From contig JBHJGP010000036.1 in NCBI GenBank assembly GCA_050331695.1, positions 62,001-126,000 of the forward strand: DNA of 64,000 bases. Reading direction: 5' to 3'. The DNA is from JBHJGP01 sp050331695. Lineage in GTDB: Bacteria > Pseudomonadota > Alphaproteobacteria > Geminicoccales > Geminicoccaceae. The notes below the pieces were generated by a model. That model was given only the letters and a program-made list of their open reading frames with translations, did no database searches and was not told the origin of the DNA. Below are positions 45,178 through 54,820 of this stretch, piece by piece. The translations under genes and the position numbers were made by a program. How positions within the stretch are numbered: the first letter of the stretch is position 1; every line of letters begins with the position of its first letter.

Positions 45178-46530
45178 AGTCTTGCCCTCGTCGAACGGGT
45201 TCTGGCTGGTTCGCTTGCGCCAGCGGATCGGCACGCCACCCAGATCGAAATGGTCGCGCAAGCCACCGGTCAGGTAACGCAGATAGCTCTCCGGCAGGCG
45301 CGGCAGCTGGTTGCCGAACAGCGCAAAGGTGGGAGGCCGTGTGTGAACCTGGGTCACGTAGCGGAGCTTGATCCTACGCCCCTGGACCAAAGGCGGCTGG
45401 TGGCTTTCCACCATCACATCGAGCCAGCGGTTGAGCTCCGCCGTCGATACCCGGGACCGCCACCGGCGATCCACCTCCACAATCTCGCCCAGCAGGCGGT
45501 CGACATTGTAGCCGGTGGCGGCCGAGACCGGCACCAGGCGTAGGCCCTTGATCTGGGCGAGCAGCCGATCCAGGGAGCGGAGATGCTCGTTCAGCCGCTC
45601 CTGGGGGGCATCGATCAGATCCCACTTGTTGAGCGCCACCACCAGGGCGCGGCCTTCGCGCACAGCCAGATCGGCGATCGTCTGGTCCTGACGCTCCATG
45701 CCACGGGTGGCATCGACGGCGAGAACCACCATGTCCACACGCTTGATCGCTTCGACGGTCGCCGAGCTGCTGACCTTCTCGAGCCCGCCCGGCTCGATCC
45801 TGCTCTTCTTACGAAGGCCGGCGGTATCGACCAGCTGGAAGTCGCGCCCGCGCCAGGTCCAGCCGACATCGACGGCGTCCCGCGTGAGCCCGGGCTGTTC
45901 GCCGGTGAGCATTCTCTCCTCGCCCAGAAACCGGTTGATCAGACTGGATTTGCCGGCATTGGGTCGGCCGACGACGGCGATCCTGAGCGGCAGTGTTTCT
46001 CCCTCTTCGTCATCCTCGGCCGGCTTAGGACGTTGTGCCCGCTCAAGAATGTGGGGCCGGATGACCTCGGCCAGATCGGTGAAGCCGAGCCGGTGTTCGG
46101 CGGCGATGGCCACCGGCTCGCCGAGGCCCAGCGACCAGCCCTCATTGGCCTGACTGCCGTCCCGGTCGGCCTCGCATTTGTTGGCGACCAGGATGATCGG
46201 TTTGTCCTGCCGCCGGAGCCATTCGGCCAGATTTTGATCCAAAGCGGTGATGCCGGCGCGGGCGTCGATCACGAACAGGCCCAGATCGGCGCTGGCCAAG
46301 GCTGCCTCGCTTTGACGGCGAAGCGCCGATGTCAGCAGATCATCGCCTTCGGCCATGCCCGCCGTGTCGACGACGGTGAAACCGAGGTCGAGCAACCGGG
46401 CGTCGGCCTCGATCCGGTCCCGGGTTACCCCGGGACTGTCATCGACGATGGCGCGCCGCTTGCCGACGAGCCGATTGAACAGCGTCGACTTGCCGACATT
46501 GGGCCGCCCTACGATCGCGATCCTGGTCAT
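45163..46530 (-). CDS. der: ribosome assembly GTPase Der (EngA, 455 aa)
   Basis: Double-GTPase needed for 50S maturation. It has two G1 motifs GRPNVGKS and GRPNAGKS, G3 DTAGM and DTAGL, G4 NKCE and NKWD, and a C-terminal KH-like domain (YVTQVHTRPPTFALF). The ATG at 46530 matches family starts (MTRIAIVGRPNVGKS). It lies downstream of bamB, an order conserved in many proteobacteria (yfgM-bamB-der). Confidence 0.96.
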   Translation of the reverse strand: MTRIAIVGRPNVGKSTLFNRLVGKRRAIVDDSPGVTRDRIEADARLLDLGFTVVDTAGMAEGDDLLTSALRRQSEAALASADLGLFVIDARAGITALDQNLAEWLRRQDKPIILVANKCEADRDGSQANEGWSLGLGEPVAIAAEHRLGFTDLAEVIRPHILERAQRPKPAEDDEEGETLPLRIAVVGRPNAGKSSLINRFLGEERMLTGEQPGLTRDAVDVGWTWRGRDFQLVDTAGLRKKSRIEPGGLEKVSSSATVEAIKRVDMVVLAVDATRGMERQDQTIADLAVREGRALVVALNKWDLIDAPQERLNEHLRSLDRLLAQIKGLRLVPVSAATGYNVDRLLGEIVEVDRRWRSRVSTAELNRWLDVMVESHQPPLVQGRRIKLRYVTQVHTRPPTFALFGNQLPRLPESYLRYLTGGLRDHFDLGGVPIRWRKRTSQNPFDEGKTSGRR

Positions 46531-46557
46531 GGCGCCGCAGACCTTCTCATGCACCGG

Positions 46558-47880
46558 CTAGCGGAAAGCGTGGATGGTGCCGTCCTGATCGAGAAAGAGC
46601 ACGGTCTGATCGACCACGATCGGCGCGATCCGCATCGGATCGTCAAGGTCGATTTCGCCCAGGATCTCGCCGGTGTAGGGCGACATGGAGACGACCGAAC
46701 CGTTAGTGCCGACGATCACCAGTTGATCGCCCGCGAGGACCGGTCCGGACCAGCGGATCGCCCGGGAGTTCGGATTTTCCGGATCGACCCGGTTCTGCAG
46801 CGGGCTGACCCAGCGCACCCGGCCATTGTCTCGAAGGGCGCACACGACCTCGCCTCGGGTGGTCACCACGTAGAGATAGTCACCCACCACCCACGGCGTC
46901 TGGGTGGCCGTCAGGTCGACGTCCCAAAGACGCTGGCCGATCTCGCTGTCGATCGCCACCATTTCGCCGCCATTGCCGGCGACGTAGACCACGCCATCGA
47001 GGATGACCGGGTTGCCCTCGATGTCGGCGATGGCGTCGATCGCAAGCGTCCGCCTGGGCCGCTGCACAGCCTCAATCCACCGGACCTCGCCGGTATCCGC
47101 TTGAATGCCGAATACCTCGCCGGACGAATAGGCGATGACCGCGATCCGTCCGTCACTTGCCGGCGTCGGTCCGCCCAAGAGCCCGGCAGGCTCGGCGAAC
47201 CCGGTGTGCTGCCAAAGCTGCTCGCCGTCTTGGGCATTGAAGGCGTAGCTTTTATTGTCCGCGGCGATGACGATGACCGTCGCTTCGACCACGGCTGGTG
47301 CGGCGCGGATCGGCACCCGAAGGTCCTGGCGCCATATTTCCGTGCCCGTGGCGGCGTTCAGCGCCACCAATTCGCCGGTGCCGGTGGTCACGAACAGCCA
47401 GCCATTTTCGTAAGCCAGTCCGCCGGCAAGCCCCATTTGGTCGGAACCCACCTGGTACGACCAGACCCGTTCACCTTCGTCCAGCGAAAACGCCCGGACG
47501 TCGCCGCTTGTATCGATCGTGTACAGCTTGCCCTCGGCCGCGACCGGCCTGGCGGTGAGCCGTCGGCGGCTGCCGTCACCTCTGCCGATGTTCGCGGTCC
47601 AGATCCGTGACAGCTGATCTGCGGTCGCCAGATGGCCCGGCGCGTGATTGGCGGTGCCGCCGGACTGCGACCAGGTCGCATTGGTTCGGGGTGGCGGCAG
47701 TTGGATCGGCTCGTTGGCCAGGCGCGGATCAGCCTGAACCCCCTCCTCGAGCAGGAGCACGGCGATCCGTTCGCCGGGCATGCGCACCTCGTCGTCACCG
47801 CCCAACCAGCCATCGCCGGCGCAGGCCGTTAGGCTCAGCGAAACGCCGAGCAGCGGCCCAAGCCAGAACCGAATTGTCAC
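46558..47880 (-). CDS. bamB: outer membrane assembly lipoprotein BamB (440 aa)
   Basis: Beta-propeller lipoprotein of the BAM complex that inserts outer-membrane proteins. It starts with a lipoprotein signal and lipobox LTAC (Cys at about residue 20), followed by PQQ-like beta-propeller repeats (GELVALNAATGTEIWRQDL, AFNAQDGEQLWQH, MVAIDSEIGQRLWDVDL). GTG start overlaps the stop of the YfgM-like gene as GTGA. Family length and context agree. Confidence 0.93.
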   Translation of the reverse strand: MTIRFWLGPLLGVSLSLTACAGDGWLGGDDEVRMPGERIAVLLLEEGVQADPRLANEPIQLPPPRTNATWSQSGGTANHAPGHLATADQLSRIWTANIGRGDGSRRRLTARPVAAEGKLYTIDTSGDVRAFSLDEGERVWSYQVGSDQMGLAGGLAYENGWLFVTTGTGELVALNAATGTEIWRQDLRVPIRAAPAVVEATVIVIAADNKSYAFNAQDGEQLWQHTGFAEPAGLLGGPTPASDGRIAVIAYSSGEVFGIQADTGEVRWIEAVQRPRRTLAIDAIADIEGNPVILDGVVYVAGNGGEMVAIDSEIGQRLWDVDLTATQTPWVVGDYLYVVTTRGEVVCALRDNGRVRWVSPLQNRVDPENPNSRAIRWSGPVLAGDQLVIVGTNGSVVSMSPYTGEILGEIDLDDPMRIAPIVVDQTVLFLDQDGTIHAFR

Positions 47881-48596
47881 CCGGCGGTCCCCTCGCCGAT
47901 CTCGTCGTCGGGCTGGCTGTCCGGTTGGTCGGCTGCAGGATCGGGTCCAAGCGCCGCCAGAAGATCACGCGCCCGATCCCTCAGCGCCTGGGGGGTCAGC
48001 GCATCTGTCACCAGACCGTCCAGGAGATCGCGTGCGCTGGCCTCGTCGCCGAGCTGCAGATAAGCCAGCGCCTGGAGCTCCTGAGCGGAATGGCGCCAAA
48101 CTCCACCGGAGGCGGCGAGCGGCGCCATCGCTGCCAACACGTCGTCCGGTGCTGCGCTATCGAAAGTCGCGAGCGTCTTCAACAACGTCGCCAACTGGCG
48201 ATAGCGCGTTTCGACGGCGCCATCTTGTTCGAGCGCCGTCCAGGCCTCGATCGCGGCCGACTGATCGCCCTCTTCCAGGGCCAGGCCCGCCGCGCGGAAC
48301 CGGGCGAGCGCGGCGTAGCCGGTGCCGGCATTCTCGGCCAGATTGCCGAAGGCTTCGAGAGCTCCGGCCGTATTGTCTTGTTGGGCGAGCGCCACGGCTT
48401 CGGCGAACCGTTTGGCGTCCGCCTGGCGCGTCTGACGTTGATAGGCGTCCCAACCTACCTTGGCGGCAGTCATGACGACGATCAGGACAACCGCCACGAT
48501 GACGATCAGGCCGTAACGGCGCCAGAGGGCTAGGAGACGTTCATGGCGAAGGTCTTCGTCGACCTCGCGGATAAAGGCATCGGGATTGTGGGCCAC
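47877..48596 (-). CDS. YfgM-like TPR membrane protein (239 aa)
   Basis: Single-pass protein: a short cytoplasmic N-terminus (FIREVDEDLRHERL), one helix (YGLIVIVAVVLIVVMTAAKVGW), then periplasmic TPR-like repeats of the TPR_21 type, ending in a low-complexity acidic tail. E. coli YfgM is a periplasmic chaperone-network component that contacts the Sec translocon. The order yfgM-bamB-der supports the call. GTG start with AGGA about ten bases upstream. Confidence 0.85.
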   Translation of the reverse strand: MAHNPDAFIREVDEDLRHERLLALWRRYGLIVIVAVVLIVVMTAAKVGWDAYQRQTRQADAKRFAEAVALAQQDNTAGALEAFGNLAENAGTGYAALARFRAAGLALEEGDQSAAIEAWTALEQDGAVETRYRQLATLLKTLATFDSAAPDDVLAAMAPLAASGGVWRHSAQELQALAYLQLGDEASARDLLDGLVTDALTPQALRDRARDLLAALGPDPAADQPDSQPDDEIGEGTAG

Positions 48597-48725
48597 GGAG
48601 GTTCCTGGCTTGACTGCTTGTCCGGGTCGGTTGCGAGTTGGTATGCAAGCAGCCGCCGTTTGGCAAGTATAGGTCGCCCTTCGAAGCCACCGCTTCGCAC
48701 CTCCAGCGCCAGTCAGGATCAGCCC

Positions 48726-49286
48726 ATGCCCCGCTTATTCGTTGCTCTCGAGCTGCCGGAATGGCTGCGCGAGCGGCTTTCCATCCTGCAGCAGGGCCTG
48801 CCCGACGTTCGCTGGGTGCCGCCGGAGCAAATGCACATCACGCTCCGGTTCATCGGCGAGGTCGACCGGCCGACGTTTCACGAAACGATGTACGCGCTCG
48901 CCAATGTCGGCACCCGGCCTTTCGACCTTGAACTGAAGGGTTTAGGCCACTTTCCGCCGCGCGGGCCCCTGCGTCAGCTCTGGGTCGGTGTGGTTGCTCA
49001 TCCGGAACTGCTTCATCTGAAGCGGCGTATCGACCGGGCGTTGCGGGACATCGGCGTCGAGGCCGAGGGCCGGAAATTTTCGCCCCACGTCACCCTTGGC
49101 CGCTTCAGGTTGCCGCCGCCGGAAAACCGCCTCGCCTCGTTTCTCCGGCGCCATGGTCTATTCGCCGCGCCCGCCTTTCCGGTCAGCGATTTTCATCTTG
49201 TCTCAAGTGCGCTTCATCCCGACGGGGCCATCCACGAGATCGAAGCTTCCTATGAGTTGGTCCCCGGCGCGGAGGAGTGTTCGTGA
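48726..49286 (+). CDS. thpR: RNA 2',3'-cyclic phosphodiesterase (2'-5' RNA ligase, 186 aa)
   Basis: 2H phosphoesterase with both HxTx motifs: MHITLRFIGE and PHVTLGRF. Members of this family hydrolyse 2',3'-cyclic phosphates on RNA ends or ligate tRNA halves in vitro. The ATG at 48726 gives MPRLFVALELPEWLR, a typical start; the frame upstream is antisense to the yfgM-like gene. It stands alone, divergent from yfgM-bamB-der and convergent with the glycan island. Confidence 0.93.
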   Translation: MPRLFVALELPEWLRERLSILQQGLPDVRWVPPEQMHITLRFIGEVDRPTFHETMYALANVGTRPFDLELKGLGHFPPRGPLRQLWVGVVAHPELLHLKRRIDRALRDIGVEAEGRKFSPHVTLGRFRLPPPENRLASFLRRHGLFAAPAFPVSDFHLVSSALHPDGAIHEIEASYELVPGAEECS

Positions 49287-49326
49287 TTTGCCCGCCGGTG
49301 GCATGCTTGCCATCGTTCTCGTCCTT

Positions 49327-50319
49327 TCAGCGGACGAGATCGAGGTCCGCCCGATTGTTGCTCGCATTGAACGTCCGGCGAAGGCGCTCGTGAGCCGGAG
49401 CCGGCAGATAGGAGGCGATCGCCGCAAGGGTCCGGATGAGGCCATCGGGATGGTTGACCAAGGTCGACGGCTTTTGACACCATGCCGATGCGATCAGACG
49501 GCGGGCGGCACCATAGTCGCCTTGGGCGTAGGCCACCGCCGACCAATAGACGAGCTGGCAGACCTTACCCGCGCGCGCGGCATCTCTCGCCACACGGATG
49601 TCGCCAGCGTCGATCTTGTCCATGATCCGGCGCCAGTTCGCCTCCATTTTACGCCAATCGCTGGTGATTTGCCGATGATGGCGACGATAGCCAACCAGCG
49701 GTTGGGGGATGCAGCGGAGCGCGCCGTCTCGCTCGCCCAAGACCCGCAGCCAGTAGTCCAGCCCGACATAGCCGGTCAGGCCTTCGTCAAATCCAGCCGT
49801 TCGCCGCATGGCCGCGGCTCGCATCATCACCCCGGAATCGGAATGGATCGGATTATCGACAAGGAGCCTGGCCGCGTCGATGTCGCCCTTCGGTGGCACG
49901 CTTTGAACGCCGAGCGCCACGCCTTCGCGGTCGATATGGGAGAAGAGCGGAAAGACGACATCGATGTCGGGCGCTCGCACGAGCGCGTCACGCAACGTCC
50001 GCAACAGCTTCGGTTCCCAAACATCGTCGGCATCCAGAAAGGTGACGAGATCCGAGGAAGCCCGGGCCATGCCCGCATTACGGGCGGATGCCAGCCCGCC
50101 ATTGGGCTTGTGGACCACCGACATCGCAGCGCCGTTCGACCCCGGTTCCGTCGCCAGCCGGTCGAGAATGGCGGCCGTGTCATCCGTCGATCCGTCATTG
50201 ACCACGATCAGTTCGTAGCCGCTGTAGGTTTGCGCTCGGACAGACCGCACGGCCTCCTCGACGAAGGGCGCGGCGTTGTAGGCGGCCATCACGATGCTGA
50301 CGTTAGGTGCGGGCGTCAT
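49327..50319 (-). CDS. GT2 family glycosyltransferase (330 aa)
   Basis: Inverting GT-A glycosyltransferase: VSIVMAAYNAAPFVEEAV, ELIVVNDGSTDDT and the DxD-type FLDADD (with substrate loop ASARNAGMARA). No transmembrane helix is seen, so it acts at the cytoplasmic face. ATG at 50319 overlaps the asnB stop as ATGA. Last gene of the minus-strand half of the island; probably builds a surface glycan. Donor and acceptor sugars unknown. Confidence 0.9.
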   Translation of the reverse strand: MTPAPNVSIVMAAYNAAPFVEEAVRSVRAQTYSGYELIVVNDGSTDDTAAILDRLATEPGSNGAAMSVVHKPNGGLASARNAGMARASSDLVTFLDADDVWEPKLLRTLRDALVRAPDIDVVFPLFSHIDREGVALGVQSVPPKGDIDAARLLVDNPIHSDSGVMMRAAAMRRTAGFDEGLTGYVGLDYWLRVLGERDGALRCIPQPLVGYRRHHRQITSDWRKMEANWRRIMDKIDAGDIRVARDAARAGKVCQLVYWSAVAYAQGDYGAARRLIASAWCQKPSTLVNHPDGLIRTLAAIASYLPAPAHERLRRTFNASNNRADLDLVR

Positions 50320-52163
50320 AATGCGGGCGCCGGACTGCGCGCATGGACCGGCCAGACCCAGCGCCGCGCCCATCGGTCCAGGAAATAGAGTTGCAGCAGT
50401 GCTGCCGCCGGATAGGGCGATTGGCGAACCGCAAGGGCGACCTGACTGCTCTTCAGAAAGCCGTTCGCGGCGAGCGGACCGCTGGCGATATCGTCCAGCA
50501 TTTGCGCATGATGGGCCGCATCGCGAATCAACAATCCGGCGATCGGTGCACTAAAACCCTTCTTGCGCGCCGTCAGAATGTCCGCCGGCAGCCAGCGGGC
50601 CGCCACCGATTTGAGGAGCGCCTTTCGCTCGCCGTTCGCATAATGCAGTTCCGGTGAGATGCGAAAGGCCAGTTCAACCAGTCGCGGATCCAGGAACGGG
50701 ACCCGGGCCTCAACACCGTAGGCCATCGTTGCCCGGTCGACCTTGACCAGGATCTCGTCGGGCAGATAGGTCGCTAAATCACAACGGCGCCCCGCCTCGA
50801 CAGGACCTCTGTCCTCCGGAAAGAAAACTTGTTCGCGCCAGCGCTCGAACGGGGTCTCGCGAAGCGCCGGTCCGGCGACCGCCGCAGCACATTTGTCCGT
50901 GAGCCATCCATTGTGCGCGCGGTAGACGGTGAAGGGCGTGAAGCGCCGGCCGGTCAAACCCCGCAAGGAGAACCGCTGCCCGTCGGCGGCCGCCGTCTCG
51001 CGGCCCCATTTGCGATAGTGCGCGGTCAGATCATCATAGTGCCGATAGCCGGCGAAAAGTTCGTCCGCGCCATCGCCGGTCAGGATCACCTTCGCCCCGT
51101 TCACGGCGATCAGCCGTGAGATATCGATCATCGGCAAACAGGCATTGATCCCGAACGGCTCGTCATAGGCCTCGACCACCTGATCGGTGATGGCTTCGAT
51201 CCGCTCCGCGCTCAGCACGTCGACGATCTGCTCGACGCCGCAACGCTTGGCGGTTAGCGCCGCGTAAGCTCGTTCGTCCTTATTGTCGTCATCGAAACCG
51301 AGCGTGAAGGCACGCACAGGCCGATCGCTTTGTTCCACGGCGATGGCGGTGATGAGACTGGAATCGATGCCGCCGCTGAGCATGGTCGCGACGGGAACGT
51401 CACTCATGAGTTGGGCGCCGATGACCTCTTCAAGTTCGTTCTCGATCGCGCGACGCGCGGCCTCGCCGTCGAGGATGTCGGCTTCGTGCGGTGGCCGCCA
51501 AAAGCAATGTGTGGTGATGGCGCCGTCTTGCCATTCGAGGGCATGCGCCGGCGGCAGTTTCTTCACGTTCGAGAACAGGCAGCGCTCGCCGGGTACGACG
51601 CCGTAGAGGAGGTAGTCGGCGAAGGCGTCGGGCCCGATGTCGGACTTACGATCGGAAAGCTCGAGAAACGCACGCGGCTGCGACGCGAAGGCGAGAGCTG
51701 TCGGATCATGACGGTAGTAAAACGGCTTGACGCCGAGATGGTCACGGGCCGCAAACAGACGACCACGAGCCTCGTCCCAGATGGCGAAGGCGAAGATGCC
51801 CCTGAACCGTGTGACGCAATCGGCGCCCCATTCGGCGTAGGCGTGGAGGATCGTTTCCGCGTCGCAGCGCGATCGGTAGACATGGCCCTGGGCTTCCAGC
51901 TGCCGCCTCAGGTCCGGATGGTTGTAGATCTCGCCGTTGAAGGTGAGGGTCAGCCCCGCTTCCTGAAGGCGCATAGGCTGCGCGCCTGAAGCCGTCAGAT
52001 CGACGATGGCCAGCCGCCGGTGGCCCAGCGCCACCCGATCGCCACGCGCATACCAAATGCCTCGGCCGTCGGGACCGCGATGGGCGAGGCTATCGGTCAT
52101 GCGGTCGAAGTCGGCCCGATCGACCGGCGCCGCCTCCGATACCCAGCCGGCTATGCCACACAT
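50316..52163 (-). CDS. asnB: glutamine-hydrolysing asparagine synthetase-like amidotransferase (615 aa)
   Basis: Class II glutaminase domain with Cys2 nucleophile (MCGIAGWVS), then the synthetase domain with the pyrophosphate loop LSGGIDSS. It has the usual arrangement for AsnB. In polysaccharide islands such proteins often amidate sugar carboxylates or amino acids on the glycan instead of making free asparagine. Here it lies between a sulfotransferase and a glycosyltransferase gene, so an amidating role is plausible but not proven. Confidence 0.92.
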   Translation of the reverse strand: MCGIAGWVSEAAPVDRADFDRMTDSLAHRGPDGRGIWYARGDRVALGHRRLAIVDLTASGAQPMRLQEAGLTLTFNGEIYNHPDLRRQLEAQGHVYRSRCDAETILHAYAEWGADCVTRFRGIFAFAIWDEARGRLFAARDHLGVKPFYYRHDPTALAFASQPRAFLELSDRKSDIGPDAFADYLLYGVVPGERCLFSNVKKLPPAHALEWQDGAITTHCFWRPPHEADILDGEAARRAIENELEEVIGAQLMSDVPVATMLSGGIDSSLITAIAVEQSDRPVRAFTLGFDDDNKDERAYAALTAKRCGVEQIVDVLSAERIEAITDQVVEAYDEPFGINACLPMIDISRLIAVNGAKVILTGDGADELFAGYRHYDDLTAHYRKWGRETAAADGQRFSLRGLTGRRFTPFTVYRAHNGWLTDKCAAAVAGPALRETPFERWREQVFFPEDRGPVEAGRRCDLATYLPDEILVKVDRATMAYGVEARVPFLDPRLVELAFRISPELHYANGERKALLKSVAARWLPADILTARKKGFSAPIAGLLIRDAAHHAQMLDDIASGPLAANGFLKSSQVALAVRQSPYPAAALLQLYFLDRWARRWVWPVHARSPAPAL

Positions 52164-52185
52164 GACGTCATCCGCATCAGACGCA

Positions 52186-53034
52186 TCAGTCGAAAAGGCT
52201 GCCCGTTTCCGATGAGGCCAGCTGGCGTTCGATGTCCTCCGCGTTAGCGACGTGCTGATAGCGTGACGTGGACAGGCGCTGGGTTTTGAAGGCGGGCGGA
52301 CCCTGGTAGGCGACGCCGAGAAACCGATAGAGACGCTCGAGATTGCGCGTCACGATATCATCCTCGTAGGTCAGCTCGATCCAGTTGGCGCCTGTCTCGC
52401 ATAAGATTCGTCTCCAGTTGTTCACCTGAAAGGTGGTCTTTTCGATGAACCACTGGATCTCGTTAGGGTCGAGTTCATGGACGGGCCGCTCGTTCTTGGC
52501 GTCGTTCCGGAGACTCCACACGTCGGTTTTGATCGCGTAGGCCCAGGACACGGCCGCTTTCAGGCGGTTGCGCCGCCAGAGCATGACGACGCCGTCGACA
52601 TGATCGCGGCTGAGCGACGCCAGATCATCGTCACTGATCTGAAAATCGTGCAGCTTGAAACCGAGTGCACCTGTCATCCGCTCGGCATGAAATTTTTGCC
52701 AGAACGCGTCCATGAAATCGTCGAGCGTCGCGTGCTTGGGCGTCAGCGAAACGATCGCCCGCGTCAACCTCGTGGCCGGCGGCGGGCGGAGCCCGAAGTG
52801 GCGCATAGCGTCCTGCGGCGCGGTATAGCGGCCGACGCCGAGGCGGAAGTTACGATATCTGTAGTGCAGAAAGTGATTGAACAGCTGCCCGTAGAGCTTG
52901 ATCTCGGGCTCATTTCGCAACAGACCGCTGAGCGCGTTGCTGCCGCTGCGCTGATGACACAATAGCGCGAAGCGGAACGGACGACCGAGATCCCGTGCTT
53001 CGTTGCGCACGGGCTTTTCCAAAGCTTCGCTCAT
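52186..53034 (-). CDS. Stf0-type sulfotransferase (282 aa)
   Basis: PAPS-dependent sulfotransferase like NodH or mycobacterial Stf0. It has the 5'-PSB-like loop LLCHQRSGSNALSGLL (about residues 24-39) and the 3'-PB-like segment WRRNRLKAAVSWAYAIKT. Such enzymes sulfate trehalose, Nod factor or glycolipid sugars. Between asnB and the polytopic protein in one operon. A second, differently built sulfotransferase is encoded at 58980, which suggests two sulfation steps. Confidence 0.88.
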   Translation of the reverse strand: MSEALEKPVRNEARDLGRPFRFALLCHQRSGSNALSGLLRNEPEIKLYGQLFNHFLHYRYRNFRLGVGRYTAPQDAMRHFGLRPPPATRLTRAIVSLTPKHATLDDFMDAFWQKFHAERMTGALGFKLHDFQISDDDLASLSRDHVDGVVMLWRRNRLKAAVSWAYAIKTDVWSLRNDAKNERPVHELDPNEIQWFIEKTTFQVNNWRRILCETGANWIELTYEDDIVTRNLERLYRFLGVAYQGPPAFKTQRLSTSRYQHVANAEDIERQLASSETGSLFD

Positions 53035-53128
53035 CCGATCCTGCTATTTTGCTCCATTAATGACGCCGGGGAGTCGCAGAACGTGGTCCGAAGACTGGGC
53101 GACCGATGGCGCGGATGCCGGCCATAAG

Positions 53129-54793
53129 CTACCGCACCTCGATCTTATGAACGCCTCGCAGTTGAGTTTGTTCCGCCACCCCGCCGGCCCCATCGTAAGA
53201 AAGGCAGAGGCTATCGATGATGTAGCGGTAGGCGACGATGGTCCGCAGATCCAATGACCGGAATTCCTGGTAGAGCGCGGGATTGGACCAGTTGTGATGC
53301 GGGAAGATATTGTACGGAAACCGGCCATTCTCATCGACGTGGCTCAGGATGTACTCATGGTGCTCGACGAAATATTTCTCGAGCTTCGGTTCCCTGGCGA
53401 ACGACCTGGACGGGCCGCTTTCTTCGGCCGTCGGTAGCTCACACCGATTGGCGCGCTGCATGATGTCGTAGCTCCGAAGCGCCTTGCCGAAAACGCCGAT
53501 CTCGTCGAAGTGTCCCTCGAACGGGCGGCCGATAACGGTTTTCGCCATCTGGGCGGAGCCTTCCAGAAAATAGGTGGTCGGCACGGGCACGTGGCGGCCA
53601 TCGGCGGTCACGGCTTCGACGGATGGTCGGTTCAGGGCCGCCGTGTCGAACCAGCCCAAGGCCGCAATATTGAAGATGATCGGTGCCAGAATCGTGACCG
53701 CAACCGTCATGACGATCAGCGGTGTGGGCGGTGATTTGCGTGGCAGCAGATGGTGCAGCGCGATGATGAGGCCGACATTGAGCGTCATCCATTTCCAGAA
53801 AAGAATGCTGGTGGTGACGAAAATGATGGCGTGCGTGACGTCGTAGATCCCGGTCAAGGCCATCGCCCAGCGGATCCGGATGATGCAGACGAGCGCCGCC
53901 AATTGGACGGCGACGGTCATGGCATTGGTCAAATATTGGAAATGCGCCATGAACTCGTGGCCTGCGATTGCCAGCAGGTCATGGCTGTGGAGGGGCCCGA
54001 GGCCGGTCACCCAGGTCGCCATCATGATGTAGTGGGTCTGGTTCTCGAGCACCCAGGTGAGGGGCCCCGCCCCCGGCAGAGTGATTTTCGCGACGGCCGA
54101 ATAGAAATAGTTTGCGATGTGGATCGCGAACGCGCCGAGAAACGCGGCCTCGCCCACAGACCACGAGGTCGCGCGGGCGCGGTCAATGAGATCGTGCTTC
54201 GAGGCGAAGCGACTGAGCAGAGTTTCCGCCGCAGGAGCGAGTGCGATGGCAAAGCTTAAATACAGGCCCAACTCGGCGACGGGATAGTAGTCGGTGGCAT
54301 TCAGCGGAAAGCCGAATTGCTCAGCCATCAGATGTTTTTTCCAGGCGACGATGACCACTGGTATGATGCCGAAGCCCGGTCGAAACCAGGCGATCGCCGC
54401 CGCCACAACCGCCAGCCAGCGGCCGTGCAACCACAGCAGCTCGGAATAGGCGCTTTCATAGATGTAGGCGTCCGACACGGCCGGATAGGCCGCGACCGCA
54501 TAGGCGGCGAACAGTAAAAACACCGTCCGGTGGACGACCCTTAGCGGCAGCGCCACCTGCGAGGCTCTGACCGACACTGTCGACACAACCAGCAGGAAAA
54601 GCAGCGCTCCATGTGTCAGCCGCTGATCGCCGACCAAAAAATCGAGTTCCTTGAAGAAATAGACGCCCAGACAGGCGATGAAGACGACCAGCGCGTGGGG
54701 CGCATATTGAAAAAACGCGGCCCACTGCCGTCGGGCATGCGGCTCGACACGCTGGCGGGCTCGGTCAACCGCGATTATCAGTTCGCTCACCAT
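53129..54793 (-). CDS. polytopic membrane protein, possibly HTTM-like (554 aa)
   Basis: About ten hydrophobic helices in residues 30-375, followed by a roughly 180-residue soluble domain. Strings such as IHIANYFYSAVAKI and GIYDVTHAIIFVTTSILFWKWM resemble the HTTM family (vitamin-K-carboxylase-like), but the match is not firm. The C-terminal domain (FEGHFDEIGVFGKALRSY, then FPYNIFPHHNW) is unknown to me. It may be an enzyme that modifies glycan or lipid at the periplasmic face. Second gene of the minus-strand operon. Confidence 0.65.
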   Translation of the reverse strand: MVSELIIAVDRARQRVEPHARRQWAAFFQYAPHALVVFIACLGVYFFKELDFLVGDQRLTHGALLFLLVVSTVSVRASQVALPLRVVHRTVFLLFAAYAVAAYPAVSDAYIYESAYSELLWLHGRWLAVVAAAIAWFRPGFGIIPVVIVAWKKHLMAEQFGFPLNATDYYPVAELGLYLSFAIALAPAAETLLSRFASKHDLIDRARATSWSVGEAAFLGAFAIHIANYFYSAVAKITLPGAGPLTWVLENQTHYIMMATWVTGLGPLHSHDLLAIAGHEFMAHFQYLTNAMTVAVQLAALVCIIRIRWAMALTGIYDVTHAIIFVTTSILFWKWMTLNVGLIIALHHLLPRKSPPTPLIVMTVAVTILAPIIFNIAALGWFDTAALNRPSVEAVTADGRHVPVPTTYFLEGSAQMAKTVIGRPFEGHFDEIGVFGKALRSYDIMQRANRCELPTAEESGPSRSFAREPKLEKYFVEHHEYILSHVDENGRFPYNIFPHHNWSNPALYQEFRSLDLRTIVAYRYIIDSLCLSYDGAGGVAEQTQLRGVHKIEVR

Positions 54794-54820
54794 CGACGGA
54801 AAGACCTTCGAGACAAAAAC

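Noticed and set aside
45583..47610. 675-codon plus-strand frame antisense to der and bamB
   Set aside because: The minus-strand frames carry complete Der and BamB motifs; the antisense frame is a high-GC artefact.
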